From Limonium bicolor (taxonomy: Eukaryota > Streptophyta > Magnoliopsida > Caryophyllales > Plumbaginaceae): a DNA stretch of 64,000 bases. The notes under the pieces were generated by a model that was not told the DNA's origin, ran no database searches, and was given only the letters and a program-made list of their open reading frames with translations. The stretch's first letter is position 1; every line of letters starts with the position of its first letter. The translations under genes were made by a program, and so were the position numbers. Location: the NCBI GenBank assembly GCA_023374045.1, contig CM041783.1, positions 120,591,503 to 120,655,502 on the forward strand. The letters run 5' to 3'. Shown in pieces: positions 1-8,215 of this stretch.

Positions 1-1944
1 TACCTAAGTCCTAAATACTCAAATGCACTCTCTTGATTTCTAAATCCTTCCTAGTAATGCCTAAGTCATTATACCTCATTAAACACCTTAAACTCACCCT
101 TTCTCATCAAGACAACCTATAGAACAACCTAGTACCTCCTTGGTCATTAAATTCCCTTAGAATGTCTTAAACACTTAAACTCTCCTTTAAATTTTGCCAT
201 AGGTTCTCGTATATAATACCACCTAACACATGGTTTTTCTCCATCAAACAACCAACATCACAAATTCTCACCACAACACCTTAACACCCAATTTACACCA
301 AACCACACCACATCATCATATAGTGCTTAAACTTAAAATGCTTGGCACTTAGGCCCTTAAATGACAATAATCTTAACCACTGAATTTCCACATATATATG
401 CCTTCAACCTGCGAATACACTCAACAAGGCTCCCATTGAAATAAAATGCTTCTTGTACTTCACCTTGATATTCTTAAACTATCTCTTTTTCTCATTTGCT
501 CCTTAGTCACAAGTTCACAAGTATAGTCATTGTTTCTCCTAGGTTTTATATAACCCTTCTAATGTAAACTCACACTAAACTCATCATATACCTAAATCTC
601 ATTCCTTAAACAACAAAACACCTTAAGGTAAGTAATTTACCTTGTTTTCTCACAAGCTTAAAAGCTTTTTCCTTAGGTTTTCTTTGTTCAATCTCGGTCA
701 CCAATGTGTGTCTCCTTGCCAATGTTCTAACCAATATCCAATGACTCCAATGAGTACTAGATAACACATTAACCCTAAGGAACAAACCCTAGGTTAAAAA
801 TATGTTTTAAGGTATTAATGTGATTGTTTTACCTTGGTTTCTCAAGACAAACTTGGATATGAAGCAAGAAGGACCTCCTCTCTCCTTTGAAGAGTAGAAA
901 CAAGCTAGAACAAGGCATAAACATGGAGTCCCATGAGTATATATTTTCGGACATGTGAAGAAAATGGTGGAAACCTAGATTTTCTTACACTTTCTTTACC
1001 TTAAGAGAATGGAGATGCCAATGGAGTCTCCAAACTTGAATTTCCTCCTCTAATGGTGGTTTGACTTGGCACCAAAATGAAGCTCTTGAAGTTTTGAAAA
1101 GATAGAAAGGAGGAGCTTGAGCTAACTAAGAAGTATGTATTTTGTTTTGGATTTGGAGCTAAAATGAGCAAGTTGTGTGCAAGAGAAGGTGGAGCTAGCA
1201 TGGAGAGGAGCTTCACGTTAATGGAGAAGAGAAAGAGAGCAAGAAACCGTGGGAACAAGGGAGAATGAAGAAGTGAGGAGAGAGGTAAGTAAAATGTGAT
1301 ATTTATCTTAAAAGGTGAATAGTACTTTATGCTTTATAAGACTTATTTGCTTTCTTAATTACTTAATGAGTCATGAAGGTGGTGACTCACTCCTAAGAAA
1401 CCGGCCCCCTTTTAGTAATGAGGGTAACTTAGTCTTTGTTGACCAAATGTCTCACTTATATAGACTTATGTTATAAACTAGCTTAATTAATTCACTATTC
1501 ATCAAAAACAAGGCACATTGTTGTGAAATTTTTGATTTCCCATTGATATAGACCTCCAAATGTGATACTATATAGTACACATATTAATTAAAGAGTAATG
1601 ATGGACATTTAGCCATTCAAAACTCATTTACAAGACAATTTTTCAAAAACGTGCTTTAAGACTCCTTAAAGCACATTTTGTGTTTTAACTTGTTTTCAAG
1701 CTTGGTTTTCTTTGGTAATTGACTTAAAATGACCATTAGGATATTACTAAGGTCTTAGAACAATATTTGGGTACTCTCCCATGTCTCTCCAAGCTTAGAG
1801 CACGTTTTTGTTAAAACTGCTCTTTTGGTGTTTCCTTATATTTTCTTTGATTAGAAATGTTTCTTAATGTTTCTAAGGCATTATTTAGCCTCCTTATATC
1901 TTAGTTTATCATTTAAACACCATATCTAAGTTTGGGGTATTTCA
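1..1944 (-). repeat. 3' LTR (partial) of the AlkB-carrying element
   Basis: This stretch matches 10388-12346 almost base for base, with about a dozen substitutions and a similar number of 1-2 bp indels. In element orientation the LTR starts at 1944 with TGAAATACCCC, directly after the PPT. Only the first 1.9 kb (U3 side) is inside the window; by analogy with the right copy about 2.2 kb lie off the left edge. A short minus-strand ORF at 1001-1258 is not kept open in the other copy and is not a gene. Confidence 0.95.
1332..1338 (-). promoter_or_regulatory. Putative LTR TATA box (3' copy; 5' copy at 11733-11739)
   Basis: TATAAAG on the minus strand lies about 0.6 kb into the LTR, followed by a pyrimidine-rich leader-like stretch. 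The same heptamer is at the matching place in the 5' LTR (11733-11739). Another candidate, TATATAAG, lies closer to the LTR start (around 1446-1454 and 11858-11866). Which is used cannot be told from sequence alone. Confidence 0.35.
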
Positions 1945-1965
1945 ATCTACCCCCCTTAAAAGAAC
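1945..1965 (-). other. Polypurine tract
   Basis: On the minus strand this reads TTCTTTTAAGGGGGGTAGAT directly before the 3' LTR start. The purine-rich core primes plus-strand DNA synthesis. The same 20 bases precede the 3' LTR of the LARD at 27251-27270, a strong link between the two elements. Confidence 0.9.
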
Positions 1966-2254
1966 TTTGTCCTCAAAGTTCACACATGTGCTTAACCATT
2001 CACGGTACACATTTCTCTTAATCTTAATACCACATCTTATATTCACATTCATACATCTCAAGACTCAAGGTCAATCTCAAATACAATACATAAGTATCAC
2101 ACATAACTCAAACTTACACCAAAGTGTAGCAACTTACACAAACTCACATCTTAAACAACCAAACAAACGACAAACATGATCGTTTCTTAACTCAAAAGCG
2201 AGGAAGCTCTACCCCCCTTAAAAAGGGGTACGCCCCGTACCCTATACAGACGAT

Positions 2255-2566
2255 CTAGTCAGTAAATAAAGAAGGGTACTTCGCCCTCATCTTATCCTCT
2301 AATTCCCACGTGGCCTCTTCGACATCCTGGTTAGACCAGAGAACCTTCACCAGTCGCACTGACTTGTGGCGAGTATCCCTAGTCTTGCTGTCCAAGATTC
2401 TCTGAGGAGTCTCCACGGATCTCATATTTGGTTCTAAAGTCAACCTCTCAGGTTCTAACACATGGGAGGGGTGGTGCATGTATTTCTTTAGCTGTGAAAC
2501 ATGAAAAACATCATGCACTTTACCCAGCTCAGCAGGTAAATTCAACCTGTAAGCAACTGGGCCCAC
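2255..2566 (-). pseudogene. Integrase C-terminus and chromodomain
   Basis: A 103-residue open stretch begins in the integrase C-terminal module (GPVAYRL, then [12 protein letters not shown], residues 2-29). It ends in a chromodomain of Tekay type (residues 56-101: RILDSK, VKVLW, EEATWE, YPSLF). In chromoviruses this domain steers integration to chromatin. The piece is open, but it is cut from the integrase core by frameshifts in 2567-3170, so it is the tail of a broken polyprotein. The product is closely related to residues 400-497 of the outer element's integrase ORF. Confidence 0.85.
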
Positions 2567-3470
2567 CCTCTCCGTAATCTCATAGGGACCAATTTCGGGC
2601 TTAACTTGCCCTTCTGCCCAAACCTGAATACACCTTCATCGTGATACTCGCAGAAATACCCCACCCTGTCCCGCACTGCGAACTCCAGGTCCCGTTGTCG
2701 AACATCAGTATACACTTCTGCCTATCTTGAGCAGCTTTCATGTTCTCCCTGATTTGCTGAACTTCAGCCTTGACTTGTTCTAAGTACTCTGGTCCTATAA
2801 TGACCGTCTCACTCGACTCATCCCAGCAGAGCGGTGTACGACATGCAGTCTACCGTACAACGAACTTGAAAAGGTGCATCTTGATCGAAGCGTGATAGCT
2901 GTTGTTCTGTATGAAACTCGATCAGATGCAATCTGTCAATCCAACTGCCTTGGAAGTCTAAGGCACATGCTCTCACATGTCCTCCTGGTGTCTGAATACG
3001 CTCGCTCAGTTCTGACCATCTGTCTGAGGATGGAACGCGGTACTTCAGCTTGAGTTCTGTACCCAACGCTTCTCTGGTAGCTCTCCATACCTCGAAGGAA
3101 TCTGGTATCTCTCTGACACTATGGTCTTTGGTATCCGTGATGCCTCATGATTTCTTTCTCAAATACCTCATCTATTTGGTCACCTTCCAAGTATCCTTCA
3201 TCGGTATGAATCGGGCTACTTGGTAAGGCGATCCACCACCACCCATATCATGTTTAGACCTCCCCTCGCAGTGGAAATCCCAACTACAAGTCCATGGAGA
3301 TATCATGGAACTTCCACTCCGGAACTGGCATCGCTGTACCATTCCGCCCGGTCGTCGGTGCTCGAATTTCACCTTCTGGCATTGAGACACCTCAAGACGA
3401 ACTCGGTAACATCTGTCTTCATCCCGACCCACCAGAAGTATCCTTTTCATGTCTTTATACATTTTAAGAG
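2567..3470 (-). pseudogene. Integrase core and zinc-binding region, degenerate
   Basis: Fragments in several minus frames match the integrase seen intact in the outer element. At 2818-3066 a stretch contains SWIDRLHLIEFHTE (compare [14 protein letters not shown]). At 3172-3462 there is MYKDMKRILLVG, then CQKVKFEHRRPGG and RFIPMKDTWKVTK. The pieces shift frame repeatedly and no continuous DDE core can be read. Many lesions are single-base, so consensus errors may explain part of the decay. The plus-strand ORF at 3220-3513 is its antisense shadow. Confidence 0.8.
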
Positions 3471-4202
3471 GCTCCCGGATGGATGGAAACTAAAGAACAG
3501 TGTGATTCTCTAAGTATAAAACGTCTTTCAGATCCGTGTTGCCTGCCTCGGGTATGCATAATCGGCCCTTAGTTTGATCAGATCATCATCATGAAGTCTG
3601 AAGTCATTTCTGACTCTCAAAGGTACCATCTGTCAGCTTCTGTCTGACCTCTCTCTATACTCATCTGTCCTCTGAGCCTCTCGCACCTCATCAACCAGCT
3701 GAGAAAGAAACTAGCGAATGGAGTGAGTGTGCTCGACGGCTCAGGGGCATCTGCTACAACATTGGCCTTCCCTTTTTGTATTGGAGGTCAATGTCATAGT
3801 CTTTCAGAAACTCTACCATCTCCTCTGTCGAAGATTTAACTCCTTCTGAGTGATATGTATTTCAAACTTTTTGATCGATGTAGATCGTGACACTACAACC
3901 CCATATAAGTAGTGGCGCCATATCTTCAAAGCGAAGACTACAGCTCCCAGCTCTAAATCAATGTGTGGGGTAGTTCTCCTCATGTTTCTTCAACTGGCGT
4001 GAGGCATATGCCACCACCTTGCCATGTTGCATGAGCACGCACCCAGCCCTCTGCCGGATGCATCACAATAAACCTCAAAGCCCTCTGTACCGTCTGGAAT
4101 GGTCAGTACCGGTGCAGTGGTCAGTGAGTCCCTTCAAGCGCTGAAATGATCTCTCACAGTCAACTGTCCACAGAAATGGTGCGTCTTTCTTCATCAGACT
4201 GG
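3471..4202 (-). pseudogene. RNase H region of pol, degenerate
   Basis: No long ORF survives. Short minus-strand pieces around 3880-4130 resemble the gypsy RNase H region (acidic DASG-type start, then [16 protein letters not shown] and HYLYG-like blocks) seen clearly at 12958-13140 in the outer element. Frames change every 50-150 bases. In the intact family the domain removes the RNA strand during reverse transcription. Confidence 0.65.
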
Positions 4203-5175
4203 TCATCGGCTTCGCGACCTTGCTGAAATCTCTAACAAACCTCCTGTAGTAACCTGCCAGACCGAGAAAGCTCCGGATGTCGGTAACAGTCTCGGCCTTG
4301 GCCAGGTACGTACGGCATCAATCTTTGCTGGATCCACTGCGATCCCAGCATCTGAGATGACATGACCTAGGAAAGAGACCTGGTCAAGCCAAAACTCACA
4401 TTTGGAGAACTTAGCATATAGCTGGTTCTCCCTCAATATTTCCAATACCCTCCTCAGATGTTCCTCATGCTCAACCTTAGACTTTGAATATATCAGAATG
4501 TCATCAATAAACCACAACCGACTTGTCCAGCTACTCCCGGAACAAGCGGTTCATCAGATCCATAAACTTCGCCGGTGCGTTCGACAAACCGAACGGCATC
4601 ACTGTAAACTCATAGTGGCCGTATCGTGTCCGGAATGCCGTTTTCTCAATATCTCCCTCCTTAATGGCTATCTGATGATACCCCGATCTGAGATCAATCT
4701 TGGAAAACACAGATGCTCCCTTCAACTGATCGAACAGATCGATCGTCAATGCGGGTAGTGGGTACTTATTCTTCACTGTGACGGCATTCAGCTCTCTGTA
4801 GTCGATGCAGAGGCGGAGACTACCATCCTTCTTCTTCACGAAGAGGACTGGCGCTCCCCATGGTGACACACCTTGGTCTAATGAATCCTTTATCAAATCT
4901 CTCAATTGTTCTTTTAACTCAGTCATTTCTTGCGGAGCCATACGGTATGGTGCTTTAGCTATCGGTCCGGTACCAGGTAGCAGCTCAATGGTGAACTCTA
5001 CCTCCCGAGTGGGTGGCATGCCGGGTAGTTCCCGTGGAAATAGGTCGGGGAACTCCGACACTACCGGTAAGTCGGGGTCGAACTCAGGGTCTCTCTCTAT
5101 GTCCTGTACATAGCAAGTATAGCTTCTCCTTTTTCTTAACTGTCTCTAGGCATTGCCATGCTGGTGATGATTATC
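4203..5175 (-). pseudogene. Reverse transcriptase, two frames
   Basis: The upstream part (5061-4531, 176 residues, still open above 5061) holds FPDLFP, the [17 protein letters not shown] fingers block, [18 protein letters not shown] and [10 protein letters not shown]. The downstream part (4517-4203) begins with the catalytic FIDD box (FIDDILIYS) and runs into the thumb (FLGHVIS). Between them, near 4520-4545, an in-frame TAG and a one-base loss separate the palm from its catalytic aspartates. RT is therefore not expressible as written. Residue order and identity place it with Tekay-type chromoviruses. Confidence 0.88.
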
Positions 5176-5630
5176 TTAGTTGAAGGCTCTCCTGGGCCTC
5201 TGGCGGTATGATATTGTTACCCCAGACGGACTCCTGAGCAGCAACCTATGCTCGGCGCAGAGGATACGTCCCTTGTGCCGCTCCAACCAGTTCATCCCGA
5301 AGATAATATCAAATCCTAGCTTACTGAACTCAATGAAACTGATTGGGAAGTCCTCCCCCTTAATTCTGATGGTGGCTCCTCGGTAGTAACGAGTGCAACG
5401 AACCTTCTCCTTAGACGGGAGCGTAACCGTGAAGTCGGGTAGCTCATCAGCGTCTAGCCCCAACCTGCTCGCAAATGATGTAGAGACAAAGGTATGCGAG
5501 GCCCCTGAGTCGAAGAGAACTGATGCCTCAATCCCATTGATCGGAAAGGTGCCGGTGAGGATAGTACCGCTAGCGTCGGCCTGTGCCTCTGTGAGTATGC
5601 TTAGTGCACCTTCCGTACCGAGTCCATAAC
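5176..5630 (-). CDS. Retropepsin-like aspartic protease
   Basis: The frame is open from about 5645 down to 5176 and has no ATG before the catalytic motif. The active site DSGAS is at 5511-5497 within ASVLFDSGAS. It is followed by a GFDIIFGMNWL block (around 5310) typical of gypsy proteases and by an HRLLL block near the end. The protease releases Gag and Pol products. Because no start codon precedes it, it must be made as part of a polyprotein. An acceptor-like AATTAG at 5636-5631 would join it in frame to gag (see splice features). Stop or frameshift at 5176 separates it from RT in this copy. Confidence 0.85.
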
Positions 5631-5786
5631 CTAATTGTGTTCACAAGCTCCATGAGTATTGATGGTATAACAAGAGTCGTAATCAATTTATATGAACAAC
5701 ACTGTTATTTTATTCATAACCATCCTGTTTACAACATGTGCTTCAATCTTACATCTCATTTCTCATCTCATTCTAACATTACATGG

Positions 5787-6525
5787 CTAATATTGTCTAA
5801 AGGTTAGGTTCAACCTTCCTGGTCTCAAATGCGTCGCATTGACTACTGTTGATGGTGCTGTATTCAGCTTGATTCTCTTAATCCCATGGTATAACATCCT
5901 TGATTCTCCTCCCAAAATTAATACGTCACCCGAGTTAAGTACAATCTTATCTGCACGATCCGCACGCTTCTGCTCGCCGCATAAAAACTCCGCATCATCT
6001 CCAATGGACCAAGACACTACGGGTATCCCTCTTTCGAGAGACTCCGTTGTCTCGTCCTTATCCTGGTGTAGTCCCAGTTTCCCATCTTTTTCGTAGAAGT
6101 TTACAATACAAATGTCTGATTGGATGTCTGGAATCGGTTCAGCCTCCAACTGCTGAGCGATTTCCACGACTTGTGTAATAACTGGATGGAACTCTTCGGG
6201 TATTCCCGGTGGTGAGACTCCATCTTGCTCCCTCATGGTTTGGTAATTCTTGGCATACGGATTCAATCCTTGCCCAAGCTCATCATCTTTAATTTCATCC
6301 TTGCTCCCCCTGGGTACTCCGGTGTGTAAAAACCTCCCGGTCCCATTCCTAGTTGATTGCATCTCCTGATGATGGCTATTTGTGCTTCGGGTGTCAGGTA
6401 TCCCCTTAATAAAATCATACCTGGGCGGATAACCTGACATTGTTCGGTTGGAAAGTCTACGATTTCGATGTCGGTGTGCTCCGGGTTAGGTGTAGATGGT
6501 ATTGGGTAGCAGATGTTGAATCTTC
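5787..6525 (-). CDS. AlkB-type 2-oxoglutarate/Fe(II) dioxygenase domain, one 1-nt frameshift
   Basis: AlkB enzymes remove methyl groups from nucleic acids by oxidation. The C-terminal frame (6440-5787; residues counted from the ATG at 6440) has the full catalytic set: NFY (114-116), iron ligands H125 and D127 in LHQDKDE, H185 in LYHGI, and the 2-oxoglutarate-binding RLNLTFR (209-215). The true N-terminal part lies in another frame (6525-6266) and holds RPGM (6427-6416), a GGFYTPEY block and LKMMSLGKD. The two frames meet at 6264, where one G seems missing before NPYAKNY. So the ATG at 6440 is not the natural start. The closest relatives I recognise are plant ALKBH1-like proteins. It lies between the gag zinc knuckle and the protease, contains no intron and ends in a stop. 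Confidence 0.9.
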
Positions 6526-6658
6526 CTAGAGTGGTAGTAGGTTATGTCTTACTTATGTTCTAATCTCATCTTATTCTTACTTAACTCATATATTTCACCA
6601 AACATGCATGATAATGCGGTAAGCAGGTAGTTTTACTACTAAATGGTTATAGTGGTAC
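6526..6658 (-). other. Candidate intron joining gag to AlkB
   Basis: This uses the same donor at 6658 with the acceptor CCACTCTAG/GAAG ending at 6526. Both sides are phase 1, so removing 133 nt would fuse the gag C-terminus (PSSRPG) in frame to the AlkB N-terminal extension (RFNICYP). The spacer is AT-rich and has stops in all frames. RNA evidence is needed. Confidence 0.4.
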
Positions 6659-7253
6659 CTGGCCTCGATGAGGGCTCAGGCTCATCGTCCCGGTCCACCA
6701 TATGTAGAGTGGGCCCCGTCTTCTGGGTCACCCTTGGGTTCTTGTCCGCCGGCTGCTGCACTTTCCTCTGACCGTCAGATCCAGCTCCCTGATCGGTCTT
6801 GCCCTTGCCCCTAGTGTCGGGCCTATAGGCTCTGCTAGCAGGATTCCGGTAACACTCGTATGCCCGGTGTCCATACACTCCGCAGAAGTTGCACTCCACC
6901 TTGTTTCCCTTACAGTCGAGCCCGGGGTGGTCCTTGTGACACCATCTACAGATGAAGCGTCGCTGGTAGCCACCACCGGCTCCCTTCTCAGTCTCAGATC
7001 CCTTTGGCGCCTTAGAGCGCAGGGGTGTAGCTGCAATAGCATAGGTCAGCTTCAATGGCTCTTCCGAAGCCTTCTCCTTTTCCTCCTTCCCTTTCGGGTT
7101 CTGATTTTTCTGGGCCTGAGGCTGGTACTTTTGTTTCTTGTACCCTCCTTGCCCTTGGCTTTCTGAGCTCTTCCCAGCACTCTTCCTCTTTGCATTCTCC
7201 TCGTCCCTCAGCTGGACGGTAATCTCAACCTTAGCAGCGGCATGATAGCACTC
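6639..7253 (-). CDS. Gag C-terminal part with zinc knuckles
   Basis: The open frame runs to a TAG at 6639. It begins ECYHAAAKVEITVQLRDEE, then has a Lys/Gln/Ser-rich linker. A degenerate first knuckle (CRWCHKDHPGLDC, around 6960) is followed by a canonical CX2CX4HX4C knuckle (CNFCGVYGHRAYEC, around 6895-6855). The last 60 residues are basic and Gly/Pro-rich. This is the nucleocapsid that binds element RNA. An ATG at 7265 exists, but the four codons after it look like intron end, so I place the exon start at 7253. The plus-strand ORF at 6867-7166 is a shadow. Confidence 0.85.
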   Translation of the reverse strand, partial: ECYHAAAKVEITVQLRDEENAKRKSAGKSSESQGQGGYKKQKYQPQAQKNQNPKGKEEKEKASEEPLKLTYAIAATPLRSKAPKGSETEKGAGGGYQRRFICRWCHKDHPGLDCKGNKVECNFCGVYGHRAYECYRNPASRAYRPDTRGKGKTDQGAGSDGQRKVQQPADKNPRVTQKTGPTLHMVDRDDEPEPSSRPGTTITI

Positions 7254-7339
7254 CTGCTTTTCCATAGTATTAGTCTCACTTATTTCTCATAATCTAAATC
7301 TTATTCATCACTTACTCAAATCTCAATCATTCTTATTAC
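7254..7339 (-). other. Candidate 86-nt intron inside gag
   Basis: The donor is TTGCAG/GTAATAAG and the acceptor is AAGCAG/GAGTGC, with a CTAAT branch-like motif about 20 nt before the acceptor. Both exons are phase 0, so removal fuses TTLQ to ECYHAAA and restores one gag frame. The insert is AT-rich with stops. An acceptor three bases upstream also keeps frame. Confidence 0.45.
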
Positions 7340-7993
7340 CTGCAAGGTAGTGTAACTCGTCGGCCCCATGCCGTAGCGGAGTCGATGGCTAAGCCCGCCA
7401 TAGAAGCGGTCCACCAAGATCTGGTCAGAATACCCTAGACCCGGCAGAAGACGGAGCAAGGCAGTGAACTCTGAGTAATACTCGTCCACTGTCATCTTGT
7501 CCGACTGCTTAAGCGCATCCAACTGCAAGCGCTTCTTAGTCTGGACATGGGCGGGGTAGTACTTTGCTCGTAGCAAGGCGGTGTACTGCTCCCAGCCGAA
7601 CTCTGGATTGGCCACATGCTCGGCCCTCACCAGCTTCCACCAATCGCCTGCCGCCCCCTTCAGGTAGAAAGCAGCTAAGCGCACCTTGATCCCAGCAGGG
7701 ACATCAAGGGTCTCGAAGGCGGTCTCCAACTCGGAGATGTACGCCTCAAGCTTGGCGGGATCGGTCTCCCCCTTAAAATGAGCGGGTCGTAGGTCTGCAA
7801 GACTCTTCACCCAGTTTGGTTCCCTAGGTTGTGGCGGTGGAGGTGGTGCACCCACACCAGGCTGATAGCCCATGTGCCCTAAAGCGGCAGCTACGATCTC
7901 TGCGATCGTCTGCCCTCCAGGTATCCCTGAAGTATCCTCACCCCGGCCGCGACCTCGGCCTCCTCTAGGGCGTCCTTCCATCTGAACAAGCAT
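7316..7993 (-). CDS. Gag N-terminal part, capsid (Retrotrans_gag family)
   Basis: The start is an ATG at 7993. Residues 7-20 are a Gly/Arg-rich run (GRPRGGRGRGRGED), followed by a Pro-rich linker (PPPPPQPREP). From about residue 65 comes the Retrotrans_gag fold: PAHFKGETDPAKLEAYI, the GAAGDWW tryptophan pair, LLRAKYYP, and the MTVDEYYSEFTALLRLLP block. Gag assembles the particle that packages element RNA. The coding sense continues to TTLQ at 7340; the last residues to the stop at 7316 are probably intron read-through. The frame is undamaged, unlike pol. Confidence 0.88.
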   Translation of the reverse strand: MLVQMEGRPRGGRGRGRGEDTSGIPGGQTIAEIVAAALGHMGYQPGVGAPPPPPQPREPNWVKSLADLRPAHFKGETDPAKLEAYISELETAFETLDVPAGIKVRLAAFYLKGAAGDWWKLVRAEHVANPEFGWEQYTALLRAKYYPAHVQTKKRLQLDALKQSDKMTVDEYYSEFTALLRLLPGLGYSDQILVDRFYGGLSHRLRYGMGPTSYTTLQVIRMIEI

Positions 7994-8215
7994 AACTTAC
8001 ATTAGATTCGTACTCACCATTGTTTTGGTTAGTAAGTTTATAACGTCCATAGACGGTAAAGACAATCCACACTTATTAGTGGTCATCTGACTCTACTCAC
8101 TCTAACTTCTCACACCCTTAGCCCAACACTTATTCCTTACTTATATCCTAACTCGGTGGTTACTCATGTCCGGTATTTCTTGATCAGAGCGTAACTACGC
8201 TCTGATACCACTATT
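7994..8215 (-). other. Leader with primer-binding site and PBS hairpin
   Basis: Minus-strand TGGTATCAGAGC (8210-8199) matches the initiator-Met tRNA 3' end, 5 nt from the LTR end, and primes minus-strand DNA. Its last 8 bases lie in a perfect inverted repeat (8183-8193 with 8196-8206: 11-bp arms, 2-nt loop). The rest to the gag ATG at 7993 is an untranslated leader. The start of the LARD leader at 22592 aligns with it. Confidence 0.9.

Larger units (their letters stand above)
5631..6658 (-). other. Candidate alternative intron joining gag to protease
   Basis: The donor CCAG/GTACC near the gag end (exon ends at 6659, one base into a codon) is in phase with the acceptor AATTAG/GTTAT (exon starts at 5630, protease codon beginning at 5631). 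Removing 1028 nt would skip AlkB and its stop codon and produce Gag-Pro-Pol in frame. This is inference from borders and phase only. Confidence 0.35.

Noticed and set aside
3220..3513. Plus-strand ORFs over 3220-3513, 4402-4758, 4805-5113 and 6867-7166
   Set aside because: Antisense to integrase, RT and gag of the minus-strand element.
6438..6440. ATG at 6440 as the start of the AlkB protein
   Set aside because: The upstream sequence encodes the AlkB N-terminal blocks (RPGM, GGFY) in another frame up to 6264. The first approximately 59 codons after this ATG are out of frame with them and show no family match.
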